A stretch of 64,000 bases of DNA. Origin: Allochromatium tepidum (GTDB lineage Bacteria > Pseudomonadota > Gammaproteobacteria > Chromatiales > Chromatiaceae). The notes under the pieces were generated by a model. It had not been told where the DNA came from and searched no databases. It saw only the letters and a list, made by a program, of their open reading frames with translations. Where the stretch lies: assembly GCF_018409545.1 (NCBI RefSeq), contig NZ_AP024563.1, positions 1,628,755 through 1,692,754 on the forward strand, given 5' to 3'. Below are positions 45,899-56,346 of the stretch, piece by piece (positions within the stretch are counted from its first letter, which is position 1; every line of letters begins with the position of its first letter). The translations under genes and the position numbers were made by a program.

Positions 45899-46375
45899 AT
45901 GGACGTCGCGGGGGGCATGGAGACGCATCGCGCCTATCCGCCGCTCGAACTGTATCCGGGCGTTTCGCGCCGGCTGCTGATTCTGGTCGTGCTGACTTCG
46001 ATGCTGACGCTGGTCGTGATCCTGGCGCTGCCGCTCGGTTGGCTGACGTTGCCGCTGGCCCTGGTCGTGCTGCTCGGTGTCCGGCGGACGCTGTGGGCCG
46101 AGGTGCTCGGTCGCGCGCCCTGGTCGATCCGGTGCGCGATCTGGCACCCGGATGGATTCTGGACGCTGAGGCTCGTCTCCGGGCGCGAGATCGAGGCCCA
46201 ACTCTCGCCCGCGACCTTCGTCAGTACGCTGGGTGTGGTGCTCGTGTTCAGCGTCGAGGGTTCCTGGTGGAAACGACGCACGCTGGCGCTGGCCCCGGAC
46301 TCGCTCGACCCCGAAACCCTGCGCCGTCTGCGCCAACGTTTGCGGCTCGCCGGCGAGCGTGTTGAGATAGCCTGA
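45899..46375 (+). CDS. ygfX: YgfX-like membrane protein
   Basis: 158-residue protein with two hydrophobic segments (residues about 26-62) and a soluble C-terminal part. Position directly after sdhE and overall layout match YgfX (CptA) of enterobacteria, where sdhE-ygfX are paired; sequence similarity is weak by eye. ATG 45899 lies three bases after the sdhE stop; METHRAY 18 bases later is an alternative start. Function in cell envelope or SdhE context is unsettled. Confidence 0.65.
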   Translation: MDVAGGMETHRAYPPLELYPGVSRRLLILVVLTSMLTLVVILALPLGWLTLPLALVVLLGVRRTLWAEVLGRAPWSIRCAIWHPDGFWTLRLVSGREIEAQLSPATFVSTLGVVLVFSVEGSWWKRRTLALAPDSLDPETLRRLRQRLRLAGERVEIA

Positions 46376-46425
46376 AATGTCGAGTAACAGCGGATTTCAT
46401 TCGGACTGAACGGAGCGCACAAGAC

Positions 46426-47433
46426 ATGCGAGTTCTAGTGACCGGCGGGGCCGGCTACATCGGCAGCCATACCTGCCTGGAGCTGCTGCAAGCGGGCATC
46501 CATGTCGTGGTGCTCGACAATCTCTGCAACAGCCGGGAAGAGTCGCTGCGCCGGGTCGGCGAGATCACGGGTCAGGCCGTGGGCTTCTTCGAGGTCGATC
46601 TGCGCGATCGCGAGACGCTCGGTGAGATCTTCAGCCAGGGCCGGTTCGATGCCGTGATCCATTTCGCCGGACTCAAGGCGGTAGGTGAGTCGGTCGCAAA
46701 GCCGCTAGCCTATTACGACAACAATGTTCGGGGAACCCTGACGCTCTGTCAGGCAATGGCCGATGCCGGGGTGCGCAATCTCGTCTTCAGTTCCTCGGCG
46801 ACCGTCTACGGCGATCCGGCGACCGTGCCGATTCGCGAGGATTTCCCCGTCGGGGCGACCAATCCCTATGGGCGCTCGAAGCTGTTCATCGAGGAGATCC
46901 TGCGCGATCTGCATGTCTCCGACCCGCGCTGGAACATCGCGCTACTGCGCTATTTCAATCCGGTCGGCGCGCATGAGAGCGGGCGTATCGGCGAGGATCC
47001 GAACGGGATTCCGAACAACCTGATGCCCTATATCGCTCAGGTGGCGGTCGGGCGACTCCAGCGTCTGCGCGTCTTCGGCAACGATTATCCGACGCCGGAC
47101 GGAACCGGGGTGCGTGACTACATCCATGTGGCGGATCTGGCGCGCGGTCATCTGGCGGCCCTGCACAAGCTGCAAGAGACGCCAGGCGTGGTCACTTACA
47201 ATCTCGGGACCGGGCACGGTTACAGTGTGCTGGAGGTGATCGCGGCCTTCGAGCGGGCGAGCGGACGTCCGATTCCCTATGACATCGTCGAGCGTCGGCC
47301 CGGCGACATCGCCTGCTGCTATGCCGATCCGTCGCTTGCGCGCGAGGAGCTGGGCTGGAGCGCCGAATACGATCTGGAGCGCATGGTGGTCGATGCCTGG
47401 CGCTGGCAGTCGCAGAATCCGGACGGTTACTGA
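46426..47433 (+). CDS. galE: UDP-glucose 4-epimerase
   Basis: 335-residue short-chain dehydrogenase-fold enzyme that interconverts UDP-glucose and UDP-galactose for surface polysaccharides. The NAD-binding [15 protein letters not shown] motif, the [10 protein letters not shown] segment and the catalytic NPYGRSK (Tyr and Lys) are intact. The length is normal. It follows ygfX by 50 bases. Confidence 0.95.
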   Translation: MRVLVTGGAGYIGSHTCLELLQAGIHVVVLDNLCNSREESLRRVGEITGQAVGFFEVDLRDRETLGEIFSQGRFDAVIHFAGLKAVGESVAKPLAYYDNNVRGTLTLCQAMADAGVRNLVFSSSATVYGDPATVPIREDFPVGATNPYGRSKLFIEEILRDLHVSDPRWNIALLRYFNPVGAHESGRIGEDPNGIPNNLMPYIAQVAVGRLQRLRVFGNDYPTPDGTGVRDYIHVADLARGHLAALHKLQETPGVVTYNLGTGHGYSVLEVIAAFERASGRPIPYDIVERRPGDIACCYADPSLAREELGWSAEYDLERMVVDAWRWQSQNPDGY

Positions 47434-47522
47434 GCGCGACTTAGGCGCGGTTCTTTTGTTTCTTTTTGTACGTCGCTCATCAGCGGCGTCGTAAGTTTTT
47501 TTGTTTTTCGTGAGGATGCCGG

Positions 47523-49223
47523 ATGGCCATCAAATCAGATCGCTGGATACGACGCATGGCCGTCGAGCACAAGATGATCGATCCCTTCGAGCCGGGTCAG
47601 GTGCGCGAGGGCGAACATGGGCGCGTGATCTCCTATGGCACCTCGAGCTACGGCTACGACGTACGCTGCGCCGATGAATTCAAGATCTTCACCAATATCA
47701 ACTCAGCGATCGTCGATCCCAAGAATTTCGACTCCAACAGTTTCGTCGATCTCAAATCCGACGTTTGTATCATTCCGCCGAATTCGTTTGCGCTGGCGCG
47801 CACGGTGGAGTATTTCCGCATTCCCAAAAATACACTTGTTGTGTGCATGGGAAAAAGTACGTATGCGCGCTGTTTTCGTGGCGACACGCGCGTTGCATTG
47901 ATCGATGGTACGGCTCCGACACTCGAAGATATGGCTGTCCGGGCACAGGACGGCGAGCTGTTTTGGGGGTACAGCCTCAATCAGTTCGGTCGAATTCAGG
48001 TTGCACTTCTCGATGCTCCGCGCTTCATCGGCCGGGATAGTTTGCTTGAGTTGACGCTCGACAATGGCCGAGTCATCCATTGCACGCCCGATCACGAAAT
48101 GGTGCGGCGCGATGGGCGTATGGTACAGGCGGATGCGTTGCGTCCGGGCGATTCACTGATGCCGTTGTACCGGCAGTTGATTCGCGGCTATGAGTCCGTC
48201 TATCAGCCATTGAATGGGCATCTGTATCCAACACATCGTCTGGCCGATGAATGGAATGTCAGTCAAGGGCTCTATGCGGATCAACCCGGAACGCATCACC
48301 ATCACAAGGATTTCGATCGCCGCAACAATGCGCCCTGGAATATCGAGCGTCTTCCGGCAAGCGATCATATTCGTCTGCATAACGCGAAAAGTTATGGCGA
48401 GGATTTCGACCCGGATGAGCACAGCCAAGCGATTCGCGACGCCTTTCAGCGTTTGAGTCAGGATCCGGACTGGCGCGAACAGTTCAGCCGCGTGCAGAGT
48501 GAACGCGCTAAGCGTTTTTGGACAGCGGATCAGTATGCCGAGACGCGCGAGCGTTTGAGGGAGCAACACCTACGCCTTTGGTCGAATGAGCGTCGAGAGC
48601 GTCAGCGTGCTGCATTGCTCGATTACTATGCCGATCCTGTAGCGCGTCGACTTAGGGGGGATATTTCGCGGCGAGCTTGGTCGATGGATGACGGTAGCCG
48701 CCGGGCGGCTCAAGCGCAGATTGCGCGTCAAATCAATCTACGCCCGGAGATTACGTCCGAGCGTGTCAGGGAAGCACTCGACCAAACCGGATCGATCCGT
48801 GGCGCCGCGCGTGAGCTCAACTGTGATCGCTCGGTTTTTAGGCGCTTTCCGGAGGTCATCGCGGCCTTTAGAGGACGGGCCGCCGGAAGTCGGAATCATA
48901 AAGTCGTCAAGATTCGTGAGCTGGCCGGCGATCATGATGTCTACTGCCTGACCGTTCCCGAGGGCGGCAATTTTGCACTCGATGCCGGTGTCTTCACCAG
49001 CAACTGCGGCATCATCGTGAACGTAACCCCTTTGGAACCCGAGTGGGAAGGTCACGTCACTCTGGAGTTCTCCAACACCACGCCGCTGCCCGCGAAGATC
49101 TACGCCAACGAGGGCGTGGCGCAGATCCTGTTCTTCGAGTCCGATGAGGTCTGTGAGACGTCCTACAAGGATCGCGGCGGCAAGTACCAGGGACAGCGCG
49201 GTGTGACTCTGCCCAAGTCCTGA
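47523..49223 (+). CDS. dcd: dCTP deaminase, intein-containing
   Basis: Deaminates dCTP to dUTP for thymidylate synthesis. The frame encodes 566 residues, of which 378 are an intein, leaving a 188-residue trimeric enzyme. Extein hallmarks are [40 protein letters not shown] and the C-terminal AQILFFESD region. The GC-rich, housekeeping-type exteins contrast with the AT-richer intein. Located between galE and yhbY. Confidence 0.94.
   Translation: MAIKSDRWIRRMAVEHKMIDPFEPGQVREGEHGRVISYGTSSYGYDVRCADEFKIFTNINSAIVDPKNFDSNSFVDLKSDVCIIPPNSFALARTVEYFRIPKNTLVVCMGKSTYARCFRGDTRVALIDGTAPTLEDMAVRAQDGELFWGYSLNQFGRIQVALLDAPRFIGRDSLLELTLDNGRVIHCTPDHEMVRRDGRMVQADALRPGDSLMPLYRQLIRGYESVYQPLNGHLYPTHRLADEWNVSQGLYADQPGTHHHHKDFDRRNNAPWNIERLPASDHIRLHNAKSYGEDFDPDEHSQAIRDAFQRLSQDPDWREQFSRVQSERAKRFWTADQYAETRERLREQHLRLWSNERRERQRAALLDYYADPVARRLRGDISRRAWSMDDGSRRAAQAQIARQINLRPEITSERVREALDQTGSIRGAARELNCDRSVFRRFPEVIAAFRGRAAGSRNHKVVKIRELAGDHDVYCLTVPEGGNFALDAGVFTSNCGIIVNVTPLEPEWEGHVTLEFSNTTPLPAKIYANEGVAQILFFESDEVCETSYKDRGGKYQGQRGVTLPKS
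47871..49004 (+). mobile_element. Intein with HNH endonuclease in dCTP deaminase
   Basis: 378-residue intein between STYAR and CGIIVN. It starts [13 protein letters not shown] (block A), has [12 protein letters not shown] (block B) and ends [13 protein letters not shown] followed by extein Cys. The endonuclease is of the HNH type ([19 protein letters not shown], then SDHIRLHN), followed by basic repeats and a helix-turn-helix-like stretch ([20 protein letters not shown]). The penultimate residue is Ser and block F has Asn where His is usual, so splicing must use other groups. Different type from the NrdA intein. Confidence 0.93.
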
Positions 49224-49233
49224 ATCCGGGATC

Positions 49234-49269
49234 ATGGCCTGAACCGGGCGGCGCAGTGGTTCAGGCCAT
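49234..49269. terminator. 12-bp inverted repeat between dcd and yhbY
   Basis: ATGGCCTGAACC (49234-49245) pairs perfectly with GGTTCAGGCCAT (49258-49269). It lies between two convergent genes and probably ends transcription from both sides, although no T run follows. Confidence 0.5.
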
Positions 49270-49301
49270 CGCTTCAGCGTGCGTCGCGGCTTGGAGTCGC
49301 T

Positions 49302-49604
49302 TCAGAGCTTCGGCAGCACGATGGGATCGCGCTTCTTGGGGTTGTGGCGATAGAGCGCGGCGACATTGCCGATGCGACTGATGAGATCCGCGCCCGTGCG
49401 CTCGCAGATCAGGCCGATGGCGGCATCGCGCTCGTCACGGTCGCCGGCGTTGACGCGGACCTTGAGCAGTTCGTGATGGTCGAGTGCAATCTCGATCTCG
49501 GCGAGCACCGGCTCGGTGATGCCGTACTGGCCGACGAGCACCACAGGCTTGAGATGATGGACCTGGGGCTTGAGCCGGCGTTTCTGTTTCTCGGTGATGG
49601 GCAT
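49302..49604 (-). CDS. yhbY: YhbY family RNA-binding protein
   Basis: 100-residue protein with a CRS1/YhbY (CRM) domain, associated with 50S ribosome precursors in E. coli. The diagnostic segments are KQKRRLKPQVHHLKPVVLVG, then the basic GxxG-type loop around VGQYGIT, and ELLKVRVNAG. It is not next to rlmE/ftsH as in enterobacteria. Confidence 0.9.
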   Translation of the reverse strand: MPITEKQKRRLKPQVHHLKPVVLVGQYGITEPVLAEIEIALDHHELLKVRVNAGDRDERDAAIGLICERTGADLISRIGNVAALYRHNPKKRDPIVLPKL

Positions 49605-49720
49605 GGAGTCGATCTTTAGGATGTAAACGGGAGGAGGCCGCTGCGACGGGCGTCCAAAGGTGACGCTCGAGCGAGTCGGGCCGCCATCCTACTCGAATTT
49701 CGGCCTCAGCGTGGCGCGCA

Positions 49721-49749
49721 TTGGTTCACCGTCAAGCGACTGCTACAAT
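49721..49749 (+). promoter_or_regulatory. Promoter of aroA
   Basis: TTGGTT (49721-49726), 17-base spacer, TACAAT (49744-49749), 43 bases before the proposed TTG start of aroA. The downstream position supports that start over earlier in-frame codons. Confidence 0.55.
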
Positions 49750-49792
49750 CTCAACCCTTTCATCACCGGCCACGCGAGCCTTGGGAGACGCC

Positions 49793-51130
49793 TTGTCCTC
49801 GCTCATCGATCATCGCTACCTCATCACCCCCGGCGGCTCACTGCGCGGACGTCTGCGCGTGCCGGGCGACAAGTCGATCTCGCATCGCTCCATCATGCTC
49901 TCGGCCATCGCCGAGGGTCGCACCCAGGTCAGCGGCTTCCTGGAAGGGGCCGACGCCCTGGCCACGCTCGCGGCCTTCCGCGCCATGGGTGTGTCGATCG
50001 AGGGGCCGAACGACGGCGAGCTGGTGATCGAGGGCGTGGGGATGCGCGGTCTGCGCGCGCCCGCGACGGCGCTCGACATGGGCAACTCGGGCACGGCCAT
50101 GCGCCTGCTCGCCGGACTGCTGGCCGGGCAGGGGGTCACCGCCACCCTGGTTGGCGATGACTCGCTGACGCGCCGTCCGATGCGCCGCGTCACCGAGCCG
50201 CTGGCGCTGATGGGCGCCCGGATCCGCACCAGCCCGACGGGAACCGCCCCCCTGACCATCGAGCCGGTTGACCATCTGAACGGCATCGAATACCGCCTGC
50301 CGATGGCCAGCGCCCAGGTCAAGTCCTGCCTGATGCTGGCCGGACTCTATGCCCAGGGCGAGACCTGCATCGTCGAACCCGAGCCGACGCGCGATCACAC
50401 CGAGCGCATGCTGACCGCCTTCGGCTACTCGGTGCGCCGCCAGGGACTGCGCATCTGCCTCACCGGCGGCGGACGCCTGACCGCCTGCCGACTGCGCATC
50501 CCGGCCGACATCTCATCGGCGGCCTTCTTCCTGGTCGGCGCCAGCATCGCGCCCGGTTCCGACCTGCTGCTCAAAGAGGTCGGCATCAACCCGACCCGCG
50601 TCGGCGTCATCAACATCCTGCGCGCCATGGGCGCCGACATCGAACTGCTCGACAAGCGCACCGCCGGCGGCGAGCCGGTGGCCGACATCCGCGTCAAGTC
50701 GGCCCGACTGCGCGGCATCCAAATCCCGGTCGATCAGGTGCCGCTGGCCATCGACGAATTCCCTGCGCTCTTCATCGCCGCCGCCTGCGCCGAGGGCGAG
50801 ACGGTCCTGACCGGCGCCGAAGAGCTGCGCGTCAAGGAGAGCGACCGCATCCAGGTCATGGCCGACGGTCTGCTCAAACTCGGCATCCAGGCCGAACCGA
50901 CCCCGGACGGCATCCGCATCCGGGGCGGCGCCCTGGGCACAGCCACCGGCGAGAACGCCATTGAGGCCCACGGCGACCATCGCATCGCCATGTCATTCGC
51001 CATCGCCGGACTGCGCGCCGACGGACCGATCGAGATCCGCGACTGCGCCAATGTCGAGACCTCCTTTCCCGGCTTCCCGCAACTGGCGTCACACGCGGGC
51101 TTAGGTATCGAGGAGCAGCGCCCGGCATGA
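49793..51130 (+). CDS. aroA: 3-phosphoshikimate 1-carboxyvinyltransferase (EPSP synthase)
   Basis: Sixth step of the shikimate pathway, transferring enolpyruvyl from PEP to shikimate 3-phosphate. The 445-residue protein contains [13 protein letters not shown] near the N-terminus, [29 protein letters not shown] and the VKESDRI segment. TTG at 49793 is preferred: GGGAG lies 5 bases upstream and a promoter precedes it; earlier codons would lie inside the promoter. cmk overlaps its stop (ATGA). Confidence 0.93.
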   Translation: MSSLIDHRYLITPGGSLRGRLRVPGDKSISHRSIMLSAIAEGRTQVSGFLEGADALATLAAFRAMGVSIEGPNDGELVIEGVGMRGLRAPATALDMGNSGTAMRLLAGLLAGQGVTATLVGDDSLTRRPMRRVTEPLALMGARIRTSPTGTAPLTIEPVDHLNGIEYRLPMASAQVKSCLMLAGLYAQGETCIVEPEPTRDHTERMLTAFGYSVRRQGLRICLTGGGRLTACRLRIPADISSAAFFLVGASIAPGSDLLLKEVGINPTRVGVINILRAMGADIELLDKRTAGGEPVADIRVKSARLRGIQIPVDQVPLAIDEFPALFIAAACAEGETVLTGAEELRVKESDRIQVMADGLLKLGIQAEPTPDGIRIRGGALGTATGENAIEAHGDHRIAMSFAIAGLRADGPIEIRDCANVETSFPGFPQLASHAGLGIEEQRPA

Positions 51131-51810
51131 ACGTGATCCCGATCCTCACCATCGACGGCCCCTCCGGCACCGGCAAAGGGACACTGATGCAGCTCCTGGC
51201 CGAGCGGCTCGGCTGGCACGCGCTCGACAGCGGCGCGCTCTATCGGGTGCTGGGTCTGGCCGCCGGTCGTCAGGGATTGGACCTCAACGATCCCGAGGCG
51301 CTGACCCCGCTGGCCGCCGCCCTGCCGGTCGAGTTCCAGGGCGGGCGGGTGCTCCTGTCGGGCGAGGACGTCAGCGACGCCATCCGCACCGAAGAAGCCG
51401 GCATGGCCGCCTCGCGCGTGGCCGCCCATCCGGGCGTGCGCTCGGCCCTGCTCGACTGGCAGCGCCGCTTCGCCCGCGCACCCGGACTGGTGGCCGACGG
51501 ACGCGACATGGGCACCGTGGTCTTCCCCCAGGCGCCGCTGAAGATCTTTCTCGACGCCGGCCCCGAGATCCGTGCCGAACGCCGCTATAAACAGTTGAAG
51601 GAGAAGGGGTTGGATGCTAACCTCCCGCAACTTGTAGCGGACATCCGCGAACGGGACGCGCGCGACCGGTCCCGCCCGACGGCGCCCCTGTGTCCCGCCG
51701 AGGATGCCGTATTGGTGGATTCCACCCGGATGTCCATTGCTGAAGTGCTCGATCGTGTCCTGGAAGAGGTTAGGCGCGTCTTCCCGGAAACGATCGCCCG
51801 AGGCTCCTAA
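51127..51810 (+). CDS. cmk: Cytidylate kinase
   Basis: 227-residue CMP/dCMP kinase. The P-loop [18 protein letters not shown], the substrate motif [10 protein letters not shown] and the [13 protein letters not shown] loop are intact. Start overlaps the aroA stop by four bases, so aroA-cmk are co-translated. rpsA follows behind a terminator-like hairpin, as in E. coli gene order. Confidence 0.95.
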   Translation: MNVIPILTIDGPSGTGKGTLMQLLAERLGWHALDSGALYRVLGLAAGRQGLDLNDPEALTPLAAALPVEFQGGRVLLSGEDVSDAIRTEEAGMAASRVAAHPGVRSALLDWQRRFARAPGLVADGRDMGTVVFPQAPLKIFLDAGPEIRAERRYKQLKEKGLDANLPQLVADIRERDARDRSRPTAPLCPAEDAVLVDSTRMSIAEVLDRVLEEVRRVFPETIARGS

Positions 51811-51876
51811 GGCCGCTTGCATCCAGCCGATCCGACTCGACTCGGAGCGGCGACGAACGGCGGTCGAAACAGGTAG

Positions 51877-51903
51877 GGTCGACGTGGAGAGCGTCGACCT
51901 TTT
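51877..51903 (+). terminator. Hairpin with T run between cmk and rpsA
   Basis: GGTCGACG (51877-51884) / CGTCGACC (51892-51899) with a 7-base loop, followed by TTTT. It may end the aroA-cmk transcript or act as attenuator in a read-through leader of rpsA. Confidence 0.65.
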
Positions 51904-51973
51904 CGTTTACTCAAAACACCCCTCGTCCCGGATGGGGCGGGTCAGCGCGCCATTCTCAGGATACTTGGATCTC

Positions 51974-53656
51974 ATGACCGAAAGCTTCGCCGAACTCTTC
52001 GAACAAAGTCTTAACACCACCCAGCTCCAGCCGGGTACCATCGTCGTCGGCACCGTCATCGACATCACTGCCGACAACGTCGTGATCAATGCCGGACTCA
52101 AGTCCGAAGGCATCATCCCCCGCAATCAATTCCTCAGCCCCGAGGGCGAGCTGGAAGTGGCGATCGGCGACGAGGTCGAAGTGGCCCTCGACGCCGTCGA
52201 AGACGGCTTCGGCGTGACCCGGCTGTCGCGTGAGAAGGCCAAGCGCTTCGCCGCCTGGGACTATCTGGAGAAGGCGTTCGAGAAGGCCGAGACCGTCAAG
52301 GGTCTCATCAACGGCAAGGTCAAGGGCGGCTTCACCGTCGATCTGGGCACGGTGCGCGCCTTCCTGCCCGGCTCGCTGGTCGACGTGCGTCCGGTGCGCG
52401 ACACCACCTATCTCGAAGGCAAGGAACAAGAGTTCAAGGTCATCAAGCTCGACCGCAAGCGCAACAACGTGGTGGTCTCACGCCGCGCCGTGGTCGAGGA
52501 AGAGTACAGCGCCGAGCGCGAGCAGCTGCTCAAGAACCTGGAAGAGGGCATGGAAGTCAAGGGTGTGGTCAAGAACCTCACCGACTACGGCGCCTTCCTC
52601 GATCTGGGCGGCATCGACGGTCTGCTGCACATCACCGACATGGCCTGGCGTCGCGTCAAGCATCCGTCCGAAGTGGTCGAGATCGGCGACGAGATCACGG
52701 TCAAGGTGCTCAAGTTCGACCGCGACCGTCAGCGCGTCTCGCTCGGCCTCAAGCAGATGGGTGAGGATCCGTGGGTCAACATCTCGCGTCGCTATCCCGA
52801 GGGTACCCGCGTCTTCGGTAAGGTCACGAACATCGCCGACTACGGCTGCTTCGTCGAGATCGAGGAGGGCGTCGAGGGTCTGGTGCACGTCTCCGAGATG
52901 GACTGGACCAACAAGAACATCCATCCCTCCAAGGTCGTCAACCTGGGCGACGAGGTCGAGGTCATGGTGCTGGACATCGACGAGGAGCGTCGCCGCATCT
53001 CGCTCGGCATCAAGCAGTGCGCCATGAATCCCTGGGAAGAGTTCGCCGCGACCCACAAGAAGGGCGATCACGTCTCCGGCAAGATCAAGTCGATCACCGA
53101 CTTCGGTATCTTCATCGGTCTGGACGGCGGCATCGACGGCCTGGTGCACCTCTCCGACATCTCCTGGGAGGAGGCCGGCGAGAACGCCCTGCGTCGTTAC
53201 AAGAAGGGCGATGAACTCGAAACCGTGGTGCTGTCGGTCGATCCCGAGCGCGAGCGCATCTCGCTCGGCGTCAAGCAGCTCGACAAGGATCCCTTCTCCA
53301 GCTTCGTCGCCCTGCACGAGAAGGGCAGCGTCGTGACCGGCGTGGTCGCCGAGGTCGATGCCAAGGGCGCGACCATCACGCTCGGCGACGGCGTCGAGGG
53401 CTATCTGCGCGCCTCCGAGATCTCGCGTGACCGCGTCGAGGACGCACGCACCGTGCTCAGGGTCGGCGAGGCGATCGAGGCCAAGTTCCTGGGCGTCGAC
53501 CGCAAGAACCGCACCCTGTCGCTGTCGATGAAGGCCAAGGATGCCGAGGAAGAGCAGACCGCGATCAAGGGTTATTCGCGCGACGCCGCCGGCGCCGCCA
53601 CCACGCTCGGCGACCTCCTCAAGGAGCAGATGGAAGAGGCTCAGCGCGGCAACTGA
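51974..53656 (+). CDS. rpsA: 30S ribosomal protein S1
   Basis: 560-residue mRNA-binding ribosomal protein with six S1 (OB-fold) repeats, recognisable by units such as [20 protein letters not shown] and [18 protein letters not shown]. The first two repeats bind the ribosome, the others mRNA. The start [13 protein letters not shown] is the family norm. Length is normal. ihfB follows after 86 bases behind a hairpin, the usual rpsA-ihfB neighbourhood. Confidence 0.97.
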   Translation: MTESFAELFEQSLNTTQLQPGTIVVGTVIDITADNVVINAGLKSEGIIPRNQFLSPEGELEVAIGDEVEVALDAVEDGFGVTRLSREKAKRFAAWDYLEKAFEKAETVKGLINGKVKGGFTVDLGTVRAFLPGSLVDVRPVRDTTYLEGKEQEFKVIKLDRKRNNVVVSRRAVVEEEYSAEREQLLKNLEEGMEVKGVVKNLTDYGAFLDLGGIDGLLHITDMAWRRVKHPSEVVEIGDEITVKVLKFDRDRQRVSLGLKQMGEDPWVNISRRYPEGTRVFGKVTNIADYGCFVEIEEGVEGLVHVSEMDWTNKNIHPSKVVNLGDEVEVMVLDIDEERRRISLGIKQCAMNPWEEFAATHKKGDHVSGKIKSITDFGIFIGLDGGIDGLVHLSDISWEEAGENALRRYKKGDELETVVLSVDPERERISLGVKQLDKDPFSSFVALHEKGSVVTGVVAEVDAKGATITLGDGVEGYLRASEISRDRVEDARTVLRVGEAIEAKFLGVDRKNRTLSLSMKAKDAEEEQTAIKGYSRDAAGAATTLGDLLKEQMEEAQRGN

Positions 53657-53688
53657 GGCCGAGGTCGTCTTCCGGACCATGAGGAGAC

Positions 53689-53728
53689 GGGGACCGCGCC
53701 GCCACGGGGCGGTCCCCGATCGATTTTT
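53689..53728 (+). terminator. GC-rich hairpin with T run between rpsA and ihfB
   Basis: GGGGACCG (53689-53696) and CGGTCCCC (53710-53717) form an 8-bp stem, followed by GATCGATTTTT (T run 53724-53728). It lies just before the ihfB ribosome binding site; partial termination would lower ihfB expression relative to rpsA. Confidence 0.7.
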
Positions 53729-53742
53729 CCAGGAGTCGCCCC

Positions 53743-54105
53743 ATGACGAAATCGGAGCTGATCGACATTCTGGCCGCCGAGCAGGACCATCTCCCCTACA
53801 AAGACGTCGAGGAAGCGGTCAGAAAGATCCTCGAACGCATGAGCACAGCGCTCGCCACCGGAGAGCGGATCGAGATCCGGGGTTTCGGCAGTTTCTCGCT
53901 GCACTACCGTCCGCCACGTCTTGGGCGCAATCCCAAGACGGGTGAGTCGGTCGCCCTGGCCGCCAAGTACGTCCCTCACTTCAAGCCGGGCAAGGAACTG
54001 CGCGATCGCGTCAATCTGGCGTTCCGGAATTCACAATCGTCCGCTTCAGCCGCTGCGTCCGAGGATGACGACGACTGGCCGGCTCCAATGTCGGCTCTCG
54101 GCTGA
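53743..54105 (+). CDS. ihfB: Integration host factor beta subunit
   Basis: 120-residue DNA-bending protein of the HU/IHF family, working as heterodimer with IhfA. The beta-arm motif is [10 protein letters not shown], the dimer core [14 protein letters not shown]. It has an acidic C-terminal extension ([15 protein letters not shown]) beyond the usual 94-100 residues. Downstream lies a perfect 26-bp palindrome and the convergent phoR gene. Confidence 0.94.
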   Translation: MTKSELIDILAAEQDHLPYKDVEEAVRKILERMSTALATGERIEIRGFGSFSLHYRPPRLGRNPKTGESVALAAKYVPHFKPGKELRDRVNLAFRNSQSSASAAASEDDDDWPAPMSALG

Positions 54106-54122
54106 TCCTCCCGAGTTTGGCG

Positions 54123-54148
54123 GTAGGTGCGGCTTAAGCCGCACCTAC
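54123..54148. repeat. Perfect 26-bp palindrome between ihfB and phoR
   Basis: The 13-bp arms GTAGGTGCGGCTT / AAGCCGCACCTAC meet without a loop, with CTTAAG at the centre. It lies between two convergent genes, where it could serve as a two-way terminator or as a REP-like extragenic repeat. Confidence 0.75.
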
Positions 54149-54184
54149 ACACCCACGAAAGACGTTTCTCGGATCGGGCGCTGC

Positions 54185-55585
54185 TCAGGGCCTATTCGAG
54201 CCTGCACTGTCCCGTATCGGAAGTTCATCAACCGGAATCGCATCGCGATCATCCCGGATCAGGGCGCGTTTGCCCGGAAAACGGCAGACGAAGCGCGAGC
54301 CGCGTCCAAGCTCGCTGGTGATCCTGAGTCGTCCATCGTGCCGGTTGAGCACATGCTTGACGATGGCCAGTCCCAGACCCGTTCCGCCCGATTCACGCGA
54401 GCGCGCGCGGTCGACGCGATAGAAGCGCTCGGTCAGCCGTGGCAGATGCTCGGGCGGGATGCCCGGACCGTCATCGCTGACGCTGAACTCGACTCCATCG
54501 ATCCCACGCTGCCAGACGATCTGGATGCAGGTGCCGTCGGGCGTGTGCTTGACGGCGTTGAAGACCAGATTGGAGAAGGCGCTGCGCAGTTCGGGCGGAC
54601 TGCCGAGCAGCAGCAGTGTTTCGTCGACCCGACTCTCGAAGCCATGTCGGCCATTGCTCAGCGCCTGCGCCTCCTGCAGGATCAGATGCAGCTCGTCCGG
54701 CACGTCCACCGACTCCTGCTCCTCGGGACTCTCGCGCATCTCCAGCCGTGAGAGCGTCAGCAGATCCTCGATGATCGAGCACATGCGTTCGGTCTGATTG
54801 TGCATCAGGGTCAGCGGGCGCCGATGCTGGGCCGGGGTGCCGGGCGCGTCGAGCAGCGCCTCCAGGAACCCGGCGATCACGGTCAAGGGTGTTCGCAGCT
54901 CGTGCGAGGCATTGGCGACGAAATCGCGCCGGATCATGTTGAGATGATAGATCTTGGTGATGTCGCGCCCGACCACCAGCCGCTGCTTTTTGCGCTCGCC
55001 GAAGGGCGTGATGCGCAGTGAGAGCATGATGGCGCGGTTGTGCTCGGGGGCGATGTCGAGCGGACGCATGTATTCGCCGGCCTCGATGAAGGGCAGGATC
55101 TCGGGCTGGGTCAGGATCTCGGTGAGGGGACGCCGGTCGTCCTCCGGCCAGCGCACGTTCATCAGCTTGGTCGCGGCCGGATTGGCCCATTCGACGCGAT
55201 GCTGTTTGTCGAGGATGACCAGGGCATCGGGCACCGCATTGGCCGCCTCGCGAAAGCGCCGGCTGAAGCGGATCTGACGCTTGCGGCTCTTGCGCCCGCG
55301 TTGCTGATAGCGCGCGATCCCGCGATAGACCTCGCCCCAGAGTCCGAGCGGGAAGGGCGGGGCGAGCCGATGCCGGCGCCGGATCAGGAGCGCGAGCCGG
55401 ATCAGCAGCCAGGGATGACGCAGCAGGGGCGGCAGCAGCACCCAGGGCCAGACCCAGCCCGGATCGACGCCGAGCGCGACCGCGATCAGCCCCAGGGCGA
55501 CCGGCGCGAGCAGCAGGGCAAGATCCAAAAGCACAGCCTGAGCCAAGTCGCTGCGCACAATCCAGGGAGAAGTCGGGCTGCTCAA
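54185..55585 (-). CDS. phoR: Phosphate regulon sensor kinase PhoR
   Basis: 466-residue membrane histidine kinase. Two N-terminal hydrophobic segments (residues about 17-40 and 45-68) lack a large periplasmic domain; a PAS domain follows (VPDALVILDKQHRVEWANPA). The phosphorylated His228 sits in DFVANASHELRTPLT and the ATP-binding part has NLVFNAVKHTPDGT and GGTGLGLAIVKHVLNRH. It overlaps phoB by four bases. Senses phosphate status together with the Pst system, which is not in the window. Confidence 0.94.
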   Translation of the reverse strand: MSSPTSPWIVRSDLAQAVLLDLALLLAPVALGLIAVALGVDPGWVWPWVLLPPLLRHPWLLIRLALLIRRRHRLAPPFPLGLWGEVYRGIARYQQRGRKSRKRQIRFSRRFREAANAVPDALVILDKQHRVEWANPAATKLMNVRWPEDDRRPLTEILTQPEILPFIEAGEYMRPLDIAPEHNRAIMLSLRITPFGERKKQRLVVGRDITKIYHLNMIRRDFVANASHELRTPLTVIAGFLEALLDAPGTPAQHRRPLTLMHNQTERMCSIIEDLLTLSRLEMRESPEEQESVDVPDELHLILQEAQALSNGRHGFESRVDETLLLLGSPPELRSAFSNLVFNAVKHTPDGTCIQIVWQRGIDGVEFSVSDDGPGIPPEHLPRLTERFYRVDRARSRESGGTGLGLAIVKHVLNRHDGRLRITSELGRGSRFVCRFPGKRALIRDDRDAIPVDELPIRDSAGSNRP

Positions 55586-56268
55586 GTCTTGTCCGAGAAG
55601 CGATAGCCGACGCCGCGCACGGTTTGCAGCAGCCGGTCATGTCCGGTCGGCTCCAGGGCCTTGCGCAGACGACGCACATGCACGTCGACGGTGCGCTCTT
55701 CGACATAGACCTGATCGCCCCAGACCTGATCGAGCAGTTGCGAGCGGCTGAAGGCGCGGTCGGCATGGGTCATGAAGAAGTGCAGCAGCCGGTATTCGGT
55801 CGGCGCGACCTCGATCGGGCGGCCTTCGGCCGTGACCCGATGCCCGAGATTGTCCATCACCAGCCCGCCGATCTCGATCTCGTCGACGGCCTCGTCCGGT
55901 TTGGCGCGCCGCAGCACCGCCTTGACGCGCGCCACCATCTCGCGCGGTGAGAAAGGCTTGGCGATATAGTCGTCGGCGCCGGTGTCGAGTCCCTTGACCC
56001 GATCCTCTTCCTCGCCGCGCGCGCTGACCATGATGATCGGGATCGACTTGGTCTTGGGGCTCTGCTTGAGCTGCTGGGCCAGCTCCAGCCCGGAGCGTCC
56101 GGGCAGCATCCAGTCGAGCAGGATGAGATCCGGGGTCTCGGTGCTCAACAGCTTGCGCGCCTCGTCGGCGTGACCGGCCTCCATGACGCGGAAGTCCGAA
56201 CTCTCGAGCGCGAACCGCATCACCTCGCGGATGTCCGGCTCGTCATCGATGACAAGAATGGTGGTCAT
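55582..56268 (-). CDS. phoB: Phosphate regulon response regulator PhoB
   Basis: 228-residue OmpR-family regulator. Receiver domain with the phospho-acceptor Asp52 in LLDWMLPGRSG and the conserved Lys in AKPFSPREM; C-terminal winged helix (EVAPTEYRLLHFFMTHADRA, then RTVDVHVRRLRKAL). It activates phosphate-starvation genes by binding Pho boxes. First gene of phoBR; a possible Pho box lies 62 bases upstream. Confidence 0.96.
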   Translation of the reverse strand: MTTILVIDDEPDIREVMRFALESSDFRVMEAGHADEARKLLSTETPDLILLDWMLPGRSGLELAQQLKQSPKTKSIPIIMVSARGEEEDRVKGLDTGADDYIAKPFSPREMVARVKAVLRRAKPDEAVDEIEIGGLVMDNLGHRVTAEGRPIEVAPTEYRLLHFFMTHADRAFSRSQLLDQVWGDQVYVEERTVDVHVRRLRKALEPTGHDRLLQTVRGVGYRFSDKT

Positions 56269-56329
56269 GGGAATGGACCTGAAGACTGAAATGGAACAGC
56301 GTGCCTGCGCTGGAAAGCAAGCGATTTTA

Positions 56330-56346
56330 TTGACGATCGATGACGG
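56330..56346 (-). promoter_or_regulatory. Possible Pho box upstream of phoB
   Basis: On the minus strand CCGTCATCGATCGTCAA contains two GTCA repeats 10 bases apart, resembling the CTGTCAT direct repeats of Pho boxes but with 10- instead of 11-base spacing. Position suits autoregulation of phoBR. Confidence 0.35.

Noticed and set aside
47460-47510. Possible terminator between galE and dcd (ACGTCGC...GCGGCGT followed by T runs)
   Set aside because: The stem contains a G-T pair and is short; the following T-rich stretch may equally be part of the dcd leader. Not secure enough to list.
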